This document shows, one piece after another, positions 1-12,900 of a DNA stretch of 64,000 bases (positions within the stretch are counted from its first letter, which is position 1; each line of letters opens with the position of its first letter). Both the position numbers and the translations under genes were made by a program. The notes under the pieces were generated by a model. That model was not told the DNA's origin and ran no database searches. It saw nothing but the letters and a program-made list of their open reading frames with translations. The DNA lies in the NCBI GenBank assembly GCA_022495005.1, contig JAGYXB010000510.1:1178001-1242000 (forward strand). Direction: 5' to 3'. The DNA comes from Rhyacophila brunnea. Taxonomy: Eukaryota > Arthropoda > Insecta > Trichoptera > Rhyacophilidae.

Positions 1-4
1 GCAT

Positions 5-499
5 CTATTTTATACACAAGACTGCTATCGGCGGCTATCAACGGTAGTTTTTCATATTTTTGTATTGAGGTATTATATTTTTTTATAATTTACAATAAGT
101 TAGCTGTAATTGTTACAATACTTGCTATAATTTGACATCACCTCTCTTGGCTGTGCTAACTTTTAAAGCAAGATAGTTTTGACTATTCTGACGGTTAACT
201 TATTGTAGCAATAAATTATAATCCTCAATACAAGGCGGCTCTCGCTGTGCAGTGCGTAAGGCGCTTGCCTTCCACCCGAGAGTTCCTGGGTTCGATTCCC
301 GGTCAGGACACACGATATTTATGTGTTTTTCTCAAAGCCTGGGTGTTTGTGATTGTTCAAAATTACTAACAACCACCTTGTACGAATAAGCAAGGACATG
401 GTTATTAACAATTCTAAAAAAGCCTCAATACAAAAATATGATAAACTACCTTTGATGGCCGCCGATTGCAGCCGATAGCAGTCTTGTGTATAGAATAGA
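5..499. repeat. MITE-like element with inverted ends, split by a SINE
   Basis: The left end (ACACAAGACTGCTATCGG at about 13-30, running on to TTTTTGTATTGAGG) returns inverted at 423-499, giving terminal inverted repeats of roughly 70 bp. The interior contains a CCTCTCTTGGCTGTGCTAAC stretch that recurs at 24008-24190 and 33741-33850, so this is a dispersed family. No coding potential is visible. The family is not identified, and the left end may continue beyond the window. Confidence 0.6.
234..422 (+). repeat. tRNA-derived SINE with 11-bp target duplication
   Basis: The head resembles a tRNA-Gly with a TCC anticodon (GCTTGCCTTCCACCCGAGAG) and a good B box (GGTTCGATTCC at about 292-302). It is followed by a tRNA-unrelated body and an A-rich end. 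The 11-mer CCTCAATACAA occurs at 223-233 and again at 423-433, the expected target-site duplication. The insertion lies inside the flanking MITE. It is a retroposon, not a functional tRNA gene, since there is no matching acceptor stem. Confidence 0.75.
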
Positions 500-619
500 T
501 AAGCAGACGGTTAACTTATTGTGACAATTAACCGCCTCAATACATAAATATGATACCCTACCCTTAATAGCCGCCTAAATCCGCCTATATAATCCGCGAA
601 ATAATAAAAAAGGATTCGA

Positions 620-1012
620 TAAGAGTGGCTGCCGCCCAGGTGTCAGCCCGAAATTGCTGCCCCCATTTTTTTTAAATGGAAATATGACGAAAATCAAAGA
701 ATTATTATAAAAATAAAGAAAAATTATTGTATTGTCATCGAATAATGTAACAAAAATTATGACTTAATATTTACCTATTAAATACTATAACATTCCTAAT
801 TACTATGTAAAGCGTCTTAAATTGATGGATATCTATCGATGGAGCACAGAAGCACAATAATATAAAACAATATTCAATGACACGGAAGAAAATTAAAACG
901 CATGGGAGCATTTTTATCATAAAGTTCATTTTATGCCATTGAATAACATACTATTCTAAGAACTATTTCCGCCCCCCGAATCCAGCCGCCCGGTTGTTTC
1001 GCATCCCTAACA
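620..1012. repeat. Dispersed repeat H, copy 1
   Basis: This resembles 10940-11402 and 37135-37570. Shared landmarks in order are a GGTGTCAGCC start followed by C-runs, an AACAAAAATTATGAC block, an ACCTATTAAATA block, an ATGACAC-GAAAGAAAATT block and a C-rich end with CCGCCCC. It is non-coding and AT-rich between C-rich ends, as in a non-autonomous DNA transposon. Confidence 0.55.
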
Positions 1013-1404
1013 CCCTCCCATTGGCACGCTTCTGCATGGCTTTTAAAAAAAATAAGTATGAACATGGTTTTTACGAAAATACAGATTGGTGAGGAATTTA
1101 TTATTTCACAACTAAAAAAAAATATTTTAGTTATATACCTAGTTAAAAACTATTGTACGTACTTACAAAATTTGGTCATCGCTAAAATATTGTATCAATG
1201 GCCTAATGTTAATATCCCGTAAGTGACTTTTTACAAAATGTGCAGGAAGCTAAAAAACTAAATATTTAATATCCCGTATCTGACTGTTAATAGTTCACAC
1301 ATTGTCATGTTGTAACTACATAGCATGCCAATAACCCGTTACGTAAAAAGTGGTAAAGCAAAGCACATAGTGCCTAATATAATGATAACATCTAATAAAC
1401 CGTG
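1013..1404. other. AT-rich spacer, nothing recognised
   Basis: No ORF of note, no obvious inverted repeat and no tRNA-like B box. The motif AATATCCCGTA appears twice (about 1211 and 1267) and AATAACCCGTTACG once (about 1330), a faint degenerate tandem pattern. Confidence 0.4.
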
Positions 1405-2165
1405 ACATAGGTATGACACCCCGGAAGTCCGGGTAGGGAGGGGAGTCGGGGCCGCACAGCCCCATCCGACCTCCGCGCTCAACTCTCCGGTCAACCGGGC
1501 GTCAATGAAGCCCTGATTAGCGTGCCGTCGGTCGGCACGTGGGAGTCACATGACCAGCTTCCACCCTTTGACTAGCTCAGTGATTGAAATTGTTTAGGGC
1601 GGTCAATTGAAGCTGGGTTTTGGTGTTTCGGTAGAGCACGTTCAGTGTAAGGTTAGGTTAGGTAAAGATGCAGGATTGACAGTTGATTATGTTGGATCTT
1701 CACAATGAAACACACGTGGTTCGTAGCACAGAGTTTTATATTTAACAGTTAGGTTCACAACAAAAAAACATACACAACACAATATCAATACACATTAATA
1801 ATTTCGCCACAGCCCTAAATTTGTTATTGATGAGCGCCGTGGACTGCGGCAATTAAAATTTAAGGATTTAATCCTTCCACGTTCGTAACACGTGAACGCT
1901 GAAATTATTTTTCACAATCGGCGAAAACACTAGGAATGGTACGCGGAGACACCCTGTCCATCCTACCTAACGGCCTCGGTTTTACTACCTTGCCAGCCTG
2001 GACACCTACCGCGTGCCGCGGCCATGTCCCCTTTTTTTGGTTTTATCGCTGTCCCTCTCAATCTACCCCCGAACATTCACCCCTCTCTATCATTTTCGTC
2101 CGCGGCGGGTACCTTCGGCTTTTACCCGCCATGGGTTTTTTTCCCGCCAGGTAGCCGTGTTACTG
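1405..2165. other. GC-rich islands of unknown origin
   Basis: Two segments (about 1415-1570 and 1925-2160) are far more GC-rich than everything around them, with runs such as GGGGAGTCGGGGCCGCACAG. Three short overlapping + strand ORFs occur near 1936-2248, but none has recognisable protein features. A TTAGGTTAGGT string lies at about 1651. A 5' leader of a retrotransposon would fit, but I see no LTRs, primer-binding site or reverse transcriptase nearby. Confidence 0.35.
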
Positions 2166-2489
2166 AATTCGGAGAATTGGGCTCAAAAGGAACAGCATTA
2201 GGTATATTTATTCCGCTAACAAATAAAAGTACAGAGCATTCCACGTGATCGAGCGGTGACAGAGGGAAATCCGGCTTGGCGGACTACAATAAACATGAAT
2301 GTGGCATCCATAACTTCGATCGTACTTTACCCTTAAGAGGTCCTCCATTCACTTTAAACGTGGAGGTATCAGGTATATATACATACAATTTTGTTATATT
2401 ACTTACTGATTTACCTTTTAAATAATTCGAAAGTGAAATTTTGAAGCTGAATTCAATACACGTCATGCAACACGCTTGACAGCTTAGAG

Positions 2490-2846
2490 CAGCGATACTC
2501 AACCTGCGGCCCGCGGGCAACATGCGGCCCTTTAAGCTTTTATGTGCGGCCCGAAACACATTTATTGTCAGGAATTTTGTATATCTTGAGATTCGTTTCG
2601 ACTTTGACGCACAGATAGTGACACCCGAAGAGAATTGTCATTATGGTCCACATTAGACATGGTATAAGAGTGTTGCTATTGTACACGATTAATTTAAAAA
2701 ACACGCATAATTTTTTAAATCTCAAAAATGTTTTGTAAAAAAGGGGGGGTTTCATGATTTTTTACGTCACACCGGTAGTGATGCGGCCCGCGTTATTTTA
2801 CAAATATATGTATTTGGCCCGAAGAAAAAAAGGTTGAGTACCATTG
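2490..2846. mobile_element. Non-autonomous hAT-type element (357 bp)
   Basis: The ends are CAGCGATACTCAACCTGCGG and, on the other strand, CAATGGTACTCAACCTTTTT. The interior repeats GCGGCCCG several times. The element is flanked by 8-bp copies GCTTAGAG (2482-2489) and GCTAAGAG (2847-2854), 7 of 8 matching, as expected for hAT. There is no transposase; the short minus-strand ORFs crossing it are chance. Confidence 0.8.
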
Positions 2847-3700
2847 GCTAAGAGGCAAGATACGGTTTATTACAGGTTTATTCCTGTAAAGTTTAGATAC
2901 GGGAAATTACTAAAATGGCTGTACATTTTTTGTTAAAATAACTACAGATATGTGAATTTCTTAGTCGATGGGCAGTATTTTTGTTGTTTTTAGTACATCA
3001 AAAAGTAATTTTCGCTATATAGGTCAGATAAGAGGTATTGACATTAGAACATCGGTATGGTATTGGTAGGATGAATATAAGGTAGGTACAAAAGGCAATT
3101 GTTATGTTAATTTTCGAGCACATTTGGTGTAATATTCTAGCTTTTTTTATAAGAAGTCTTAAGCTAATTAAGATGTAGAAAAACGCTAGATTTAACATGC
3201 CAGATACAAATTTCGCAAGCTAGATGCTTATTCAAATATGCTAGATCTGGCAAGAATAAGTCAAGTTGGCAACGTTGATTTTGATGTTTCCGCCAGCGGA
3301 CCGAACCTCTAATAATATTAGACAATGAAATGAGTTTGCCAAAAGTAATATTGATGTATACCATGATAACTCCGCTGCCTGGCATTTGATAACTAGGATT
3401 TGGCAATACGCACCTGGGCGCACCTCATACATTATACCTGTAAAAGTATACGTCCTGCTGCAGTGTGGGATTTAGCATAAAAAGGCCTAAGTTATCGACT
3501 GATTTTGAAGCTTCACACAATTTAAAATAAAATAAGTTTCGAATACTTTTTCTAATGAATCGGTTGCGTCAAAAAAATCACAGCTGTCGCCGATTCCTTC
3601 ATGCTTGTTTCTCCTGGCGATTTCAAAATGCCACACTTACTAACAACGTAATGGACAGTCAGTTTAATTTAACTGGAAATTACTCGATGCAATCTCATGC
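2847..3700. other. AT-rich spacer before takeout-like gene 1
   Basis: No supported gene. Three short overlapping minus-strand ORFs (2998-3432) have no recognisable composition. This stretch contains whatever distal regulatory DNA gene 1 has, but I see no specific site in it. Confidence 0.4.
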
Positions 3701-3702
3701 GT

Positions 3703-3710
3703 TATAAATA
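3703..3710 (+). promoter_or_regulatory. Candidate TATA box of takeout-like gene 1
   Basis: TATAAATA lies about 160 bp upstream of the chosen start codon, the best TATA match in the preceding few hundred bases. Transcription would begin near 3735. In such AT-rich DNA a chance match is quite possible. Confidence 0.35.
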
Positions 3711-3746
3711 ATTAACAATAGTTTTTTTTATTAATTGCAATTCAAC

Positions 3747-3842
3747 ATGATTACCTTCACCTTCGCCACCTTATTGCAAATGAGTATTTCTTCGCAAAGT
3801 TATGTCTCTGATTGTTGCAGTTGTGTGAAGATTGTCAACTGA
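3747..3842 (+). promoter_or_regulatory. Possible upstream ORF in the 5' leader of gene 1
   Basis: An ATG at 3747 opens a 31-codon ORF ending in TGA (3840-3842), 28 bases before the gene 1 start at 3871. If the TATA box at 3703 is used, this short ORF is in the leader and could lower translation of the main frame. It is inferred only from position. Confidence 0.3.
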
Positions 3843-3870
3843 GATACATCTTGGGATAATTTATGTGACA

Positions 3871-3949
3871 ATGTATAGCAACGCTATGTGTCTGGTGGTT
3901 TTCGCGGTTCTGTTTTGTTGCATAGATAGAACGACAACTGCAAAACTAC
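3871..3949 (+). CDS. Gene 1 exon 1: signal peptide
   Basis: It encodes 26 codons plus one base and ends at a consensus donor (CTAC|GTGAGT). It holds a short polar start, a hydrophobic core and a polar TTTA stretch typical of a cleavage region. ATG 3871 is preferred over ATG 3886 because it keeps a polar N-terminus; either gives a signal peptide. Confidence 0.9.
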
Positions 3950-6900
3950 GTGAGTAGAGATTATAAATATAATATACAATTTGTAACAACGAATTTATTT
4001 ATAGGTCTACAAGTTTGTTTTTTGTTGAGATAAAACAATAATGTTGTCTCCAGTGAAGTATTTTCTGTCAATACTGATTCCTCTGGTCCCTCAGTCAAGT
4101 CTCTTGACTAAATCTTCCAAAATAGCGGTGAATAATTTATATTTCTTATAATATACCTAAGGCAAGGTGACACATTCTCAGAGAATGTAATTTCCAAAAG
4201 CTTTTTTGTTTTTTATAGCTTCCTACATCACTCCGTGTTACCGAGATGACCCAAACCTCCACGAATGTCTGCTGAGAGAGGCTAGAAAAGTCAGCAAACA
4301 ATTCATAGCTGGAGTACCAGAGCTAGGGGTGCCAAGTTTGGATCCGCTGGACCTCGGAGACATCGATGTGATTCCTGGACATGGAACCTTGAAGTTTACT
4401 AATCGCGGAGCAATTTTGACAGGCTTTAAAAGTGCTAAACTTATTGATCTCAAGTACGTATGAAAATTATTTTATATATTAGTTGAGTTTATTAGAGTAA
4501 GAAGAAAGGCAAAAAAGAACTAGGGATCAAGAAGAGTGGAAGGTACTAGGGGACACCTTCATTTAGCAGTGAATCGATCCCGGGTTTTCGCGACGATATC
4601 TTACGTTTTTGTTTAGTGCGAATATTTCTGGAAAATACGAATATAAATTAATGTGATAGTTTTCCCAAGAAAAACAATGCGAAAAAAGTTTTTACTGTTG
4701 GCAACACTAGTGTGAAATACTCCAAAATATTATAGTCTGAGACCAATCCGCAATGCACATGTCGATCCAAGTTAATAAGACATCGTAAACGATGAAACCA
4801 TAGTTTAACTCTAATTAATAATATACAAACTTTCTTTTGTTAGAATATGTTTTTTTAGCTTGAGCTAGACATGAAACCTGTAAAACCCTGAGAGCACAAT
4901 AATTATTATGGAATATTGAGAATCCTAAATTGGAACCGGAACCAGAACCTCTTAAAAATTACTAGGTTTCATTGTTCTAATATTTTTAGTCATCATTCAT
5001 TCACGTTGTAGCTAGTTATTACTATTATGTAATACACATACATTCCGACTAGGGATTCCAATCCCGGGATCCAGAGCTATTTTCGATACCTATGAATCCC
5101 GGGATTTATAAACATAATCCCGAAACTTTCGGGATTGATTTTTTATTAGTTTTTATGGAAAATAAAATATAACAGAAAAAATACATTTAATAACAAATAA
5201 CTACATTAGAAATAAACTGAGTTTGAATGAAGTTTGATTTATACCCATGTGTAAGTTGCCGATTCATTTTATTTTTTCACATAAATTAATAAAAATGAGA
5301 AAGATTGGAAAAAAACAATGCTTCGCACTATTAACAAAGTAATTCCACCATGATCTCATACGTTTTACGGCAGTTTCATATTTGGATGACTAATTAAATT
5401 TATGAAGCGGAAAGGCCATACGTATACCATGATTTGCTTTACTATTTTGAATCTCGCTAACCCATTCATTGGGTCTTTATTATCAGAAACAGCAATCTCA
5501 TATTAAATTCACATTAATATGTATATTACAATATTATTTACTCCATTAAACTTATGCATTTCCAAGATTGAACGTATACAATATTAACAATAAATGTTTT
5601 AAATAGTATAAATTATACTAGATTTATTTTTGATCGATTTTATCAATGTTATTTGTAAATATAAAAATTTTATATTATCAATGGAAAAAATGTCATCCCG
5701 GGATTGTCAAATTATAATCCCGAAATCCCAGGATCAGAATTTTGGCTCGGGATTGGATTCCCTAATTCTGACGTAATGTTAAATAATTACAAGATAAAAA
5801 GAACTTTTTATAAACCACGTTTTTAAATTTTCTGTTGAATCATATAAACTTGACAATTCAATAATTTAGGACAAATAAGGCAATTGTCTACAAATCATTT
5901 TTTTGCTATTTTGCAACAAACAAACAAATAGAATACTGAAATGTCATTTTGATTTCCATAGTAACGCACGTATATATTAATAATTTATTTGCTAGGACCA
6001 CCCACTTAGCAACCAATAATAGTGAATTGGATTACGGATTTCTTCCGAAATAACTTTTCATACAAAACAGAATTAACTGAAAATGAATTCAATTCTACTT
6101 AAAGATGGCTGAAAGTAATAAACGAATGCATTGGCATCGTGTTCTGATATATTCTAAAAGTTTCAAATGTCTAGTTAGTCGGGAAGTTAGTTAAAAATCT
6201 TGGACAAGCAAGAAAAAAATCTGTACCGGACAAACAAGAATACGAGCTAATAAAAACGTGGTGAAATAGTTGACACCTACTTTTTGAGTTTTAAAATTGA
6301 AATAGAATATCAATAATATAAGGAGGCAAACATATATTTTTAAACAACTGGACCAGAACCCTCCTTTTTGGGTTGATGAAACCAAGCCCAGAACCAAACG
6401 CTTATAAATTTTGGGGATTCCAACAGCTCTGGTTTTAGTTGTTCATAAAAAAATACATGTTTAATTTTGATGCATACTATTATTGATCGATTGACAGAAC
6501 TATTGATAATGGTTGTCTTATTGTATGAATTTGTCCTATGGTGTATATATTTAGATCAAATTAATTTAGTTATATATTATTATGTTAATTTTAGGACAAA
6601 CACAATTTGCGTGGAGAAGTTATTTATTTTGAACTGCTTGATTGGAAGGTTTTGATATCGACTGATTAATATGATGTTCGAGTTATTATCTTATACTTAA
6701 TTATCGTCTGAGCTTGTTCGTTATTATTTATGTTAATATAATTTAGTTCGTATTGTATTCGAATATTTAAAATAGTTTTTTTTTGTGTTAGGTAAATTTT
6801 AAATTTGTGCCATTCTTGTTGGGCTACAGAAAATAATTCAGAGTGCCATACGCGGTTGTTCATCACTGCTCTAAGCAATACAAAAAATGCCATGTGTTTT

Positions 6901-9900
6901 GCGAGTAACACGATTAGAGTTGGGTATTTTCCGAGAAAATCTCAATCTCGAAATCCGGGTTTTCTCGAAGAGATGAAATTTGGAATTCTCGAAATTCGGG
7001 ATTTCCAGAAAAGAATTCTCGAAAAATCTCGAGATATCGGAAAATTTAAAAAAAAAACCTGTAAAAATCCTAAAATCAGTGTAAAAACAGACAATTTCCA
7101 AAAAAAATAATTTTTTTTATTTATGTAAGAAGACAAACAAAATAGAAGTAGAAAAACAAACATAATTCAAAACATTACTTATTAAAATGGAATTTCAAAA
7201 AACACAGACTGTCAATCACTGCGTCTGACAATCGCGTACGCTTTTGATACACAAAATTCCCTGATGTTGCATCAATTGCGCTCATTTTGAGTCGACGTTG
7301 GCTTTATTATTGTGTTAAATGCCCCAATCAGTCTTTGAACGTTTTGTGTTTTCTGTCCACTTTTTTCATATAGAAAAAAGTTTTTTCAATTAATATTTGA
7401 TAATAAAGAAATCCTGAATACCGAGAAAAGAATCTCGAGATCCGGGATTGCCCGAAATGTTAAAAATTTCAATTCTCGAGATTCGGGATGGAAGATCTTG
7501 AAAACTTTTCGAGAATTCCCATCGGGAAATTCCCGAAACCCAACTCTAAACACGATAATATTATGTCTGTTTCTGTTGGTAATGAATGTTATGATTTTAT
7601 ATTAGATTGTATTAATTGTTATTGAACCTTGATAATATATGTGAAGACAATTAGTTAGATAATAATATATAATATTTCAACTGTAGTTATATAATTTAAT
7701 TACGAATGGTAATTATGATAATATTATAAACGTGTCTCAGGGTGAAATCTACCGAGTTTAACTTGATTAACATATTAATATAGTTAATTAAGGCTTTACA
7801 GAAAAAAACAACTCGGTTCGGATCATGTGGAATAATTATTTAAATACAATTAGATGACAATTTACTCAGAACTAATAAAACATGGTAATTATTGATCATT
7901 GATTAAACATTCATGGTAAATCATACGTATTAGGTCAAACACAACAAAGTAACCAATTGTAGGATAAGTGTTTACCAATCAGTTATGAATTGAATTATTT
8001 TGTGAAAATATATTAAGGGCGGACGTGCTCAGCGTGGGTCAAAATGGAGCTTTTTTTCCATTTTCAAAGGATGATCCTGGACATACCTTAAACGTTGTAG
8101 ATAATCTATTTATATAATTTTGAAGCCTTATTATCCTTTATATTTATTTTAAACATTTGATGACTGCATAAAGTATTTTTATTACATAAAATATTATTCT
8201 TTTAAACCTCTCGCTCTAATGTTTTAGAATATAGTCATATTTCAGTACATAAATGTGCAGTGGTGTTAAGATTTTTTACATTTATTAATTTTTAAACGCA
8301 TTTATAAAACCATCAGTATAATTTATATTGACATTATAATAGTGAAATATTTACGATAAAAAATTATATTGATAATCTCTGTGATCCCAAATTTGACAAG
8401 AATTAGACATTTTATTATTCAAAAAATGGGCAAGATTAACACTTTTGAAGATAACTAAAGATACTCATTATAAGCTATGTCTTTGACCATTTATCCGCGA
8501 TAAATGGTAACTCTATTCCAGTGGCGAAGGGCAGAGGTAGGTTGTTAAGATCCACCATAAACACTCCACACTAAACTTCAGTCATACGTATTTGTTTTCA
8601 TTGAAATGAGGCTACAATTATTTACAGATGGTGTTGGTAAGTTTTTAAAATTCAATTAAACCCTGTGAAAACCAAGCCATAATAGATATTAGTCAAAAAT
8701 TACTCATCCATAAATATCTAAAATTACGTCATTAAATCATAAATAACTTTGAATATTTTATAGATAGGCTAATATTTTATCTAAGTATAATAGTTTGGTT
8801 AGAGGCAGGGCCTAATGAATTAAAAAAATGAACCAACAATATGACGTATAACGAAAAGAAATAAGTATGAATGAAAAAGGGTGCACAATTTTGTCGTATC
8901 GCCCAAAATATACCAAAATTATTATGGTTTGGTTTAGGTAGGGTTAAATTGATTTTTAAAAACTGCCTAACCAATAACATTTGTAAATTGTAGTATTAGT
9001 TAAATAAAAACAAATACGTATGACTAACAAAGTTTAATGTGCACTACTTATGGCGGATGTTAACAGCCTACCTCCACCCTTCGCTACTGTCCTATTCAGC
9101 CCATGTTCGAATCTGCAAATGTTGCCGCTGGTCGACTTGTTTGTTGCGACTACTATATCCGTGACCTGTTTGTAGGACGCGAGGTCATTAAATTCGTAAA
9201 CGTCTTGTCGTCAAAGTCAAATAGTTTATTACATAAATCGTATTAATTACATTGTGGATATATTATTATGTATATTTACCATTCCGTTAAAATAGTTTCA
9301 CAAACGTTTCGTCTAGAATTGCGTAGTTTAAGGTGATTTTTGTTCATTTCAAAATTTAAAATGATTTTATAATGTCAAAAGATTCAAGCAAGTTCATTGA
9401 TTTTCGTACAATAATAGCGCCTGTACACGTGCATGGATTTACTGGCAGCAATACAGGGCTCGAAATGGACCGGAGCGCCGTTCCGGTTTGTGACATCGAA
9501 AAAATTATCGCTCCGTCTCGTGGAAAAAATATTTTGACCGTCTGAGCTAGATAGGCCATATAATAGAAAATGTAACACATTTATTTTTATGAAGTACACA
9601 TAAAATTTGATAACTATGTAAATATCATCATCAATAGTGCGTATTTTAAACTATCGTGACAATAATCGTTTACACGTAAACGTGCTGACTGTCTCCCCAA
9701 TCTCATTCTTCGAGAGTAAGCGAGACGCGATGTTGTCATTTTATGGTACTATTTGACAGGTAGTGATAATCGGTTAACCTCAAAATTAATATAGTTCATT
9801 TTTTTGCCGGCAGGTTTGCCACTATCGTTCTACTGCGCAGGCGCAGATCGAAAAAATCCCTACTGTCGCATGAAAATTCAAAAACTTCCAAACTTTTTCA

Positions 9901-12900
9901 ATTCATGCATGTAAAGTTGCAACTACAGGATAATACATGTTTACCCATACATTTACTTGTTGTGGACTCTATAATACTTACTGTCAACAGAAAATTTATG
10001 CACGTGTAAACGGGGTATAACAGTAAGTATCGTTTTGTGCGCAAATATTCCTTCTGACTGACATCCTAGTGTGAGAAATGTGTGGAGATATTACTCGTAT
10101 CATAGTAGTAAATCATCCGTCACCTGGAAATTTATTGTCTTCTTATAATGTGAAGCAAATAGTTAGATACATAATTGCAAATTGCAATATAAATTACCCA
10201 ATGACATTTCGTTTTCTCCAGTACGCATGCGCATTGCAAAAATACGTAAATAATTTTCAGGAACGGTGCGAATCCAGAATTACTGCCCCCTCCCTATAAA
10301 ATATTGTTTTTTTTTATTTTTCACACAATCTGTCCATATTATAATGATATGACATTGCTAATTTGTATCACTTCAAATAATTTATTATATTTTAAGCGTC
10401 AATTACACTGAGCTTCTTTACGAGCTGTTTGTTGGCGAATTTGAAAGCGGGCGATTCAGCTACTGCCATTTGATGATTACACACAAAAATTTCCATTCGC
10501 TGAGAAGCCACAAGCCAGCGACTATTTTGACAGAACGTAGGTATTTAGTTCGTTTTTTTTACCGGGAGGTTGCTACTGCGCTCTACTGCGCAGACGCAGT
10601 AGGCCCACACGCCGGCGTGTACCGTGTAAAGTTGACCGGCTTTCAACTTTTCTCGGTAGAGTGTTTACAACCTGCTTATTAGCTTGTTCGATGATTACAC
10701 TGGGCGACTTTACAGGCAGATAATAAATTCGGCAACAAACAGCTCGTAAAGAAACTCAATGTAATTGACGCTTTAGCGATACTATGAGCTTCAAAAGAAC
10801 TGTTTGCACGGAAAAATTAAAACCAAATGTCAATTAATTAAAGGTTTTGATGTTGAAAGCGGAAATAAGGAGTGGCGACAACGGATAGGGTGGTTACTTT
10901 ATAATTTTCAAATGTAGATAGGATAATTTTATTGGTGAGACTACAGGCTGGACCAGGAACGTGACAAGGGTATTCTGGGTGTCAGCCAAAAATTGCCCCC
11001 CTCCCTCCAAATAAAAATAATATAAAACAATGTGAAAATATGGCAAAAGCCAAAGAAAGTATGAAATAATTATTTTATTGCCATCAAAATATTCATAACA
11101 GAAATTATGACATATTTTACCAACCTATTAAATAATATAGTAGGTATTCGGAATTATAATGCATAGTAACTTGAACCAATCAATTTGTATTAATAGAGCA
11201 TGGAAGACCAAATTTATAAAATAATATTTAATGACACGAAAGAAAATTGTACCACAGGCGACTTTTTAACTATCCATGAAACAAGCTCGAGACAAATTGT
11301 TTTTTCTTTAAATATTGTAGATTTATGACTCATTTTCTGGTGACTGGGTTTTGGACTTATGCCACCCCTTACACCTAACACTCCCGCTTGGCGCGCCCCT
11401 GATAATTTGTTAAAATGCACATGCGCAAGAGAAATTGCGCAGCAAATTTAACCTGTTGCGCAATCAGGGGATTCCTTTGCGCGAAGTAACCAAGGTGATA
11501 TCTACTCGCTTATCTCAGCGCTGTAGATTGAACTCGCGGTGGGAACACTGAATAAAGCTGCAGTAGCGTTACTACATTGCGCGGCTGGGGGGGGGGAGGT
11601 CTATAACAGTGTGGCCTCATTCACTGCGGATCAGTTAATTACTATTTAATTACTACATTTAAAGAAGAAAAAAAAACACTGTTCGTAGTACAAATCTGAT
11701 TTACATGTCAAAATATAATACATAATGTAAATACCTAGTCTTCCTAATATTTTATTATAAATTCTTAAAATCACATAATATTGTGATAACATATTTTTGC
11801 GTGCGAAGAAAAACGAAGTAAGTACCTACCTAAGTAGGAAAAGTGTAAAAATAAAAGTTGTTAAACGTAGTAATAGTGGGTATTTATATAAATTCCAACT
11901 ATTTAAGAATTTTCAACACTACTTTACTTCATTTTCTACTCATTTATACTTAATTTTAGACGAGAACTAAGTATATTATTCTGTGTCAGTATGTATTTGT
12001 CATTGGTTAGTTAGTGTGCATAATATATTATAGTAAATTGTTAAAACCCAGGGCTCGAAATGGACCGGAACGCACCGGAGCGCCGTTTCGGTTCGTGAAA
12101 TATGTAAAATAATTGCTTCGTCTCGTGGAAAAAATATTTTGACCGTCTAAGCTAGATAGGCCATATTCTTAATATAGAAAATCTAACACGCTTATTTATA
12201 TAAAATACACATAAAAATCTATAACTGCGTAAATATCTTCAGAAAAATTGTCTAGCGCTCCGGTTCGTAAAATTTTCCATTTCGAGCGCTGAAAACCTTA
12301 AATCAATCAGTATTGGAATTCAAATCCAATTAACTACGTACCGATAGGTGATACGGTGATAGTATTAATTTTCTAAATAATAATTAGATAATTAACTATC
12401 TTAACGTTAATATTTATGAAATCTGTCATTTATTTTTCTAGTGTCGATCCAGTAAAATTGACGGGGTCATGTCATATGATCGCGGACTCAGTTGTCAGAT
12501 CCAACTACACAATTGACGGACAGCTTTTGATATTCCCGATTAATGGAGAAGGCAAATCTACCATAAAAATGAGTAAGGCTTTAATATTAATAATAATACA
12601 TGTAATAAGTAATAAATTTGCAAACAATGAAGCTGAAAAGTAGGCTCGAAGATAAATGTCTCGAAAACATCTGATTGGTTGAACAGAATGCGATCCACTT
12701 GTATGGCACTCAAATCGAGCGAGTTAACAATATTAGTACTATCTTGTAGGCATAGGTACACAACGTAAAAATATACGATTTATTTTCAGAAAACTTTGAT
12801 TTGTCGTGGACCTGGGAATACGACATCTTCAAAGGTGAAGACGGACTAGATTATGTCAAAGTGAAGAATACCAAAATCAAACATGACGTGGAGAAAGTCC

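Noticed and set aside
1651..1663. TTAGGTTAGGT and the CCTAACCTAACC at about 44831 as telomeric sequence
   Set aside because: Only two to three units each, too short to be telomere; mentioned only as a feature of the palindromic MITE.
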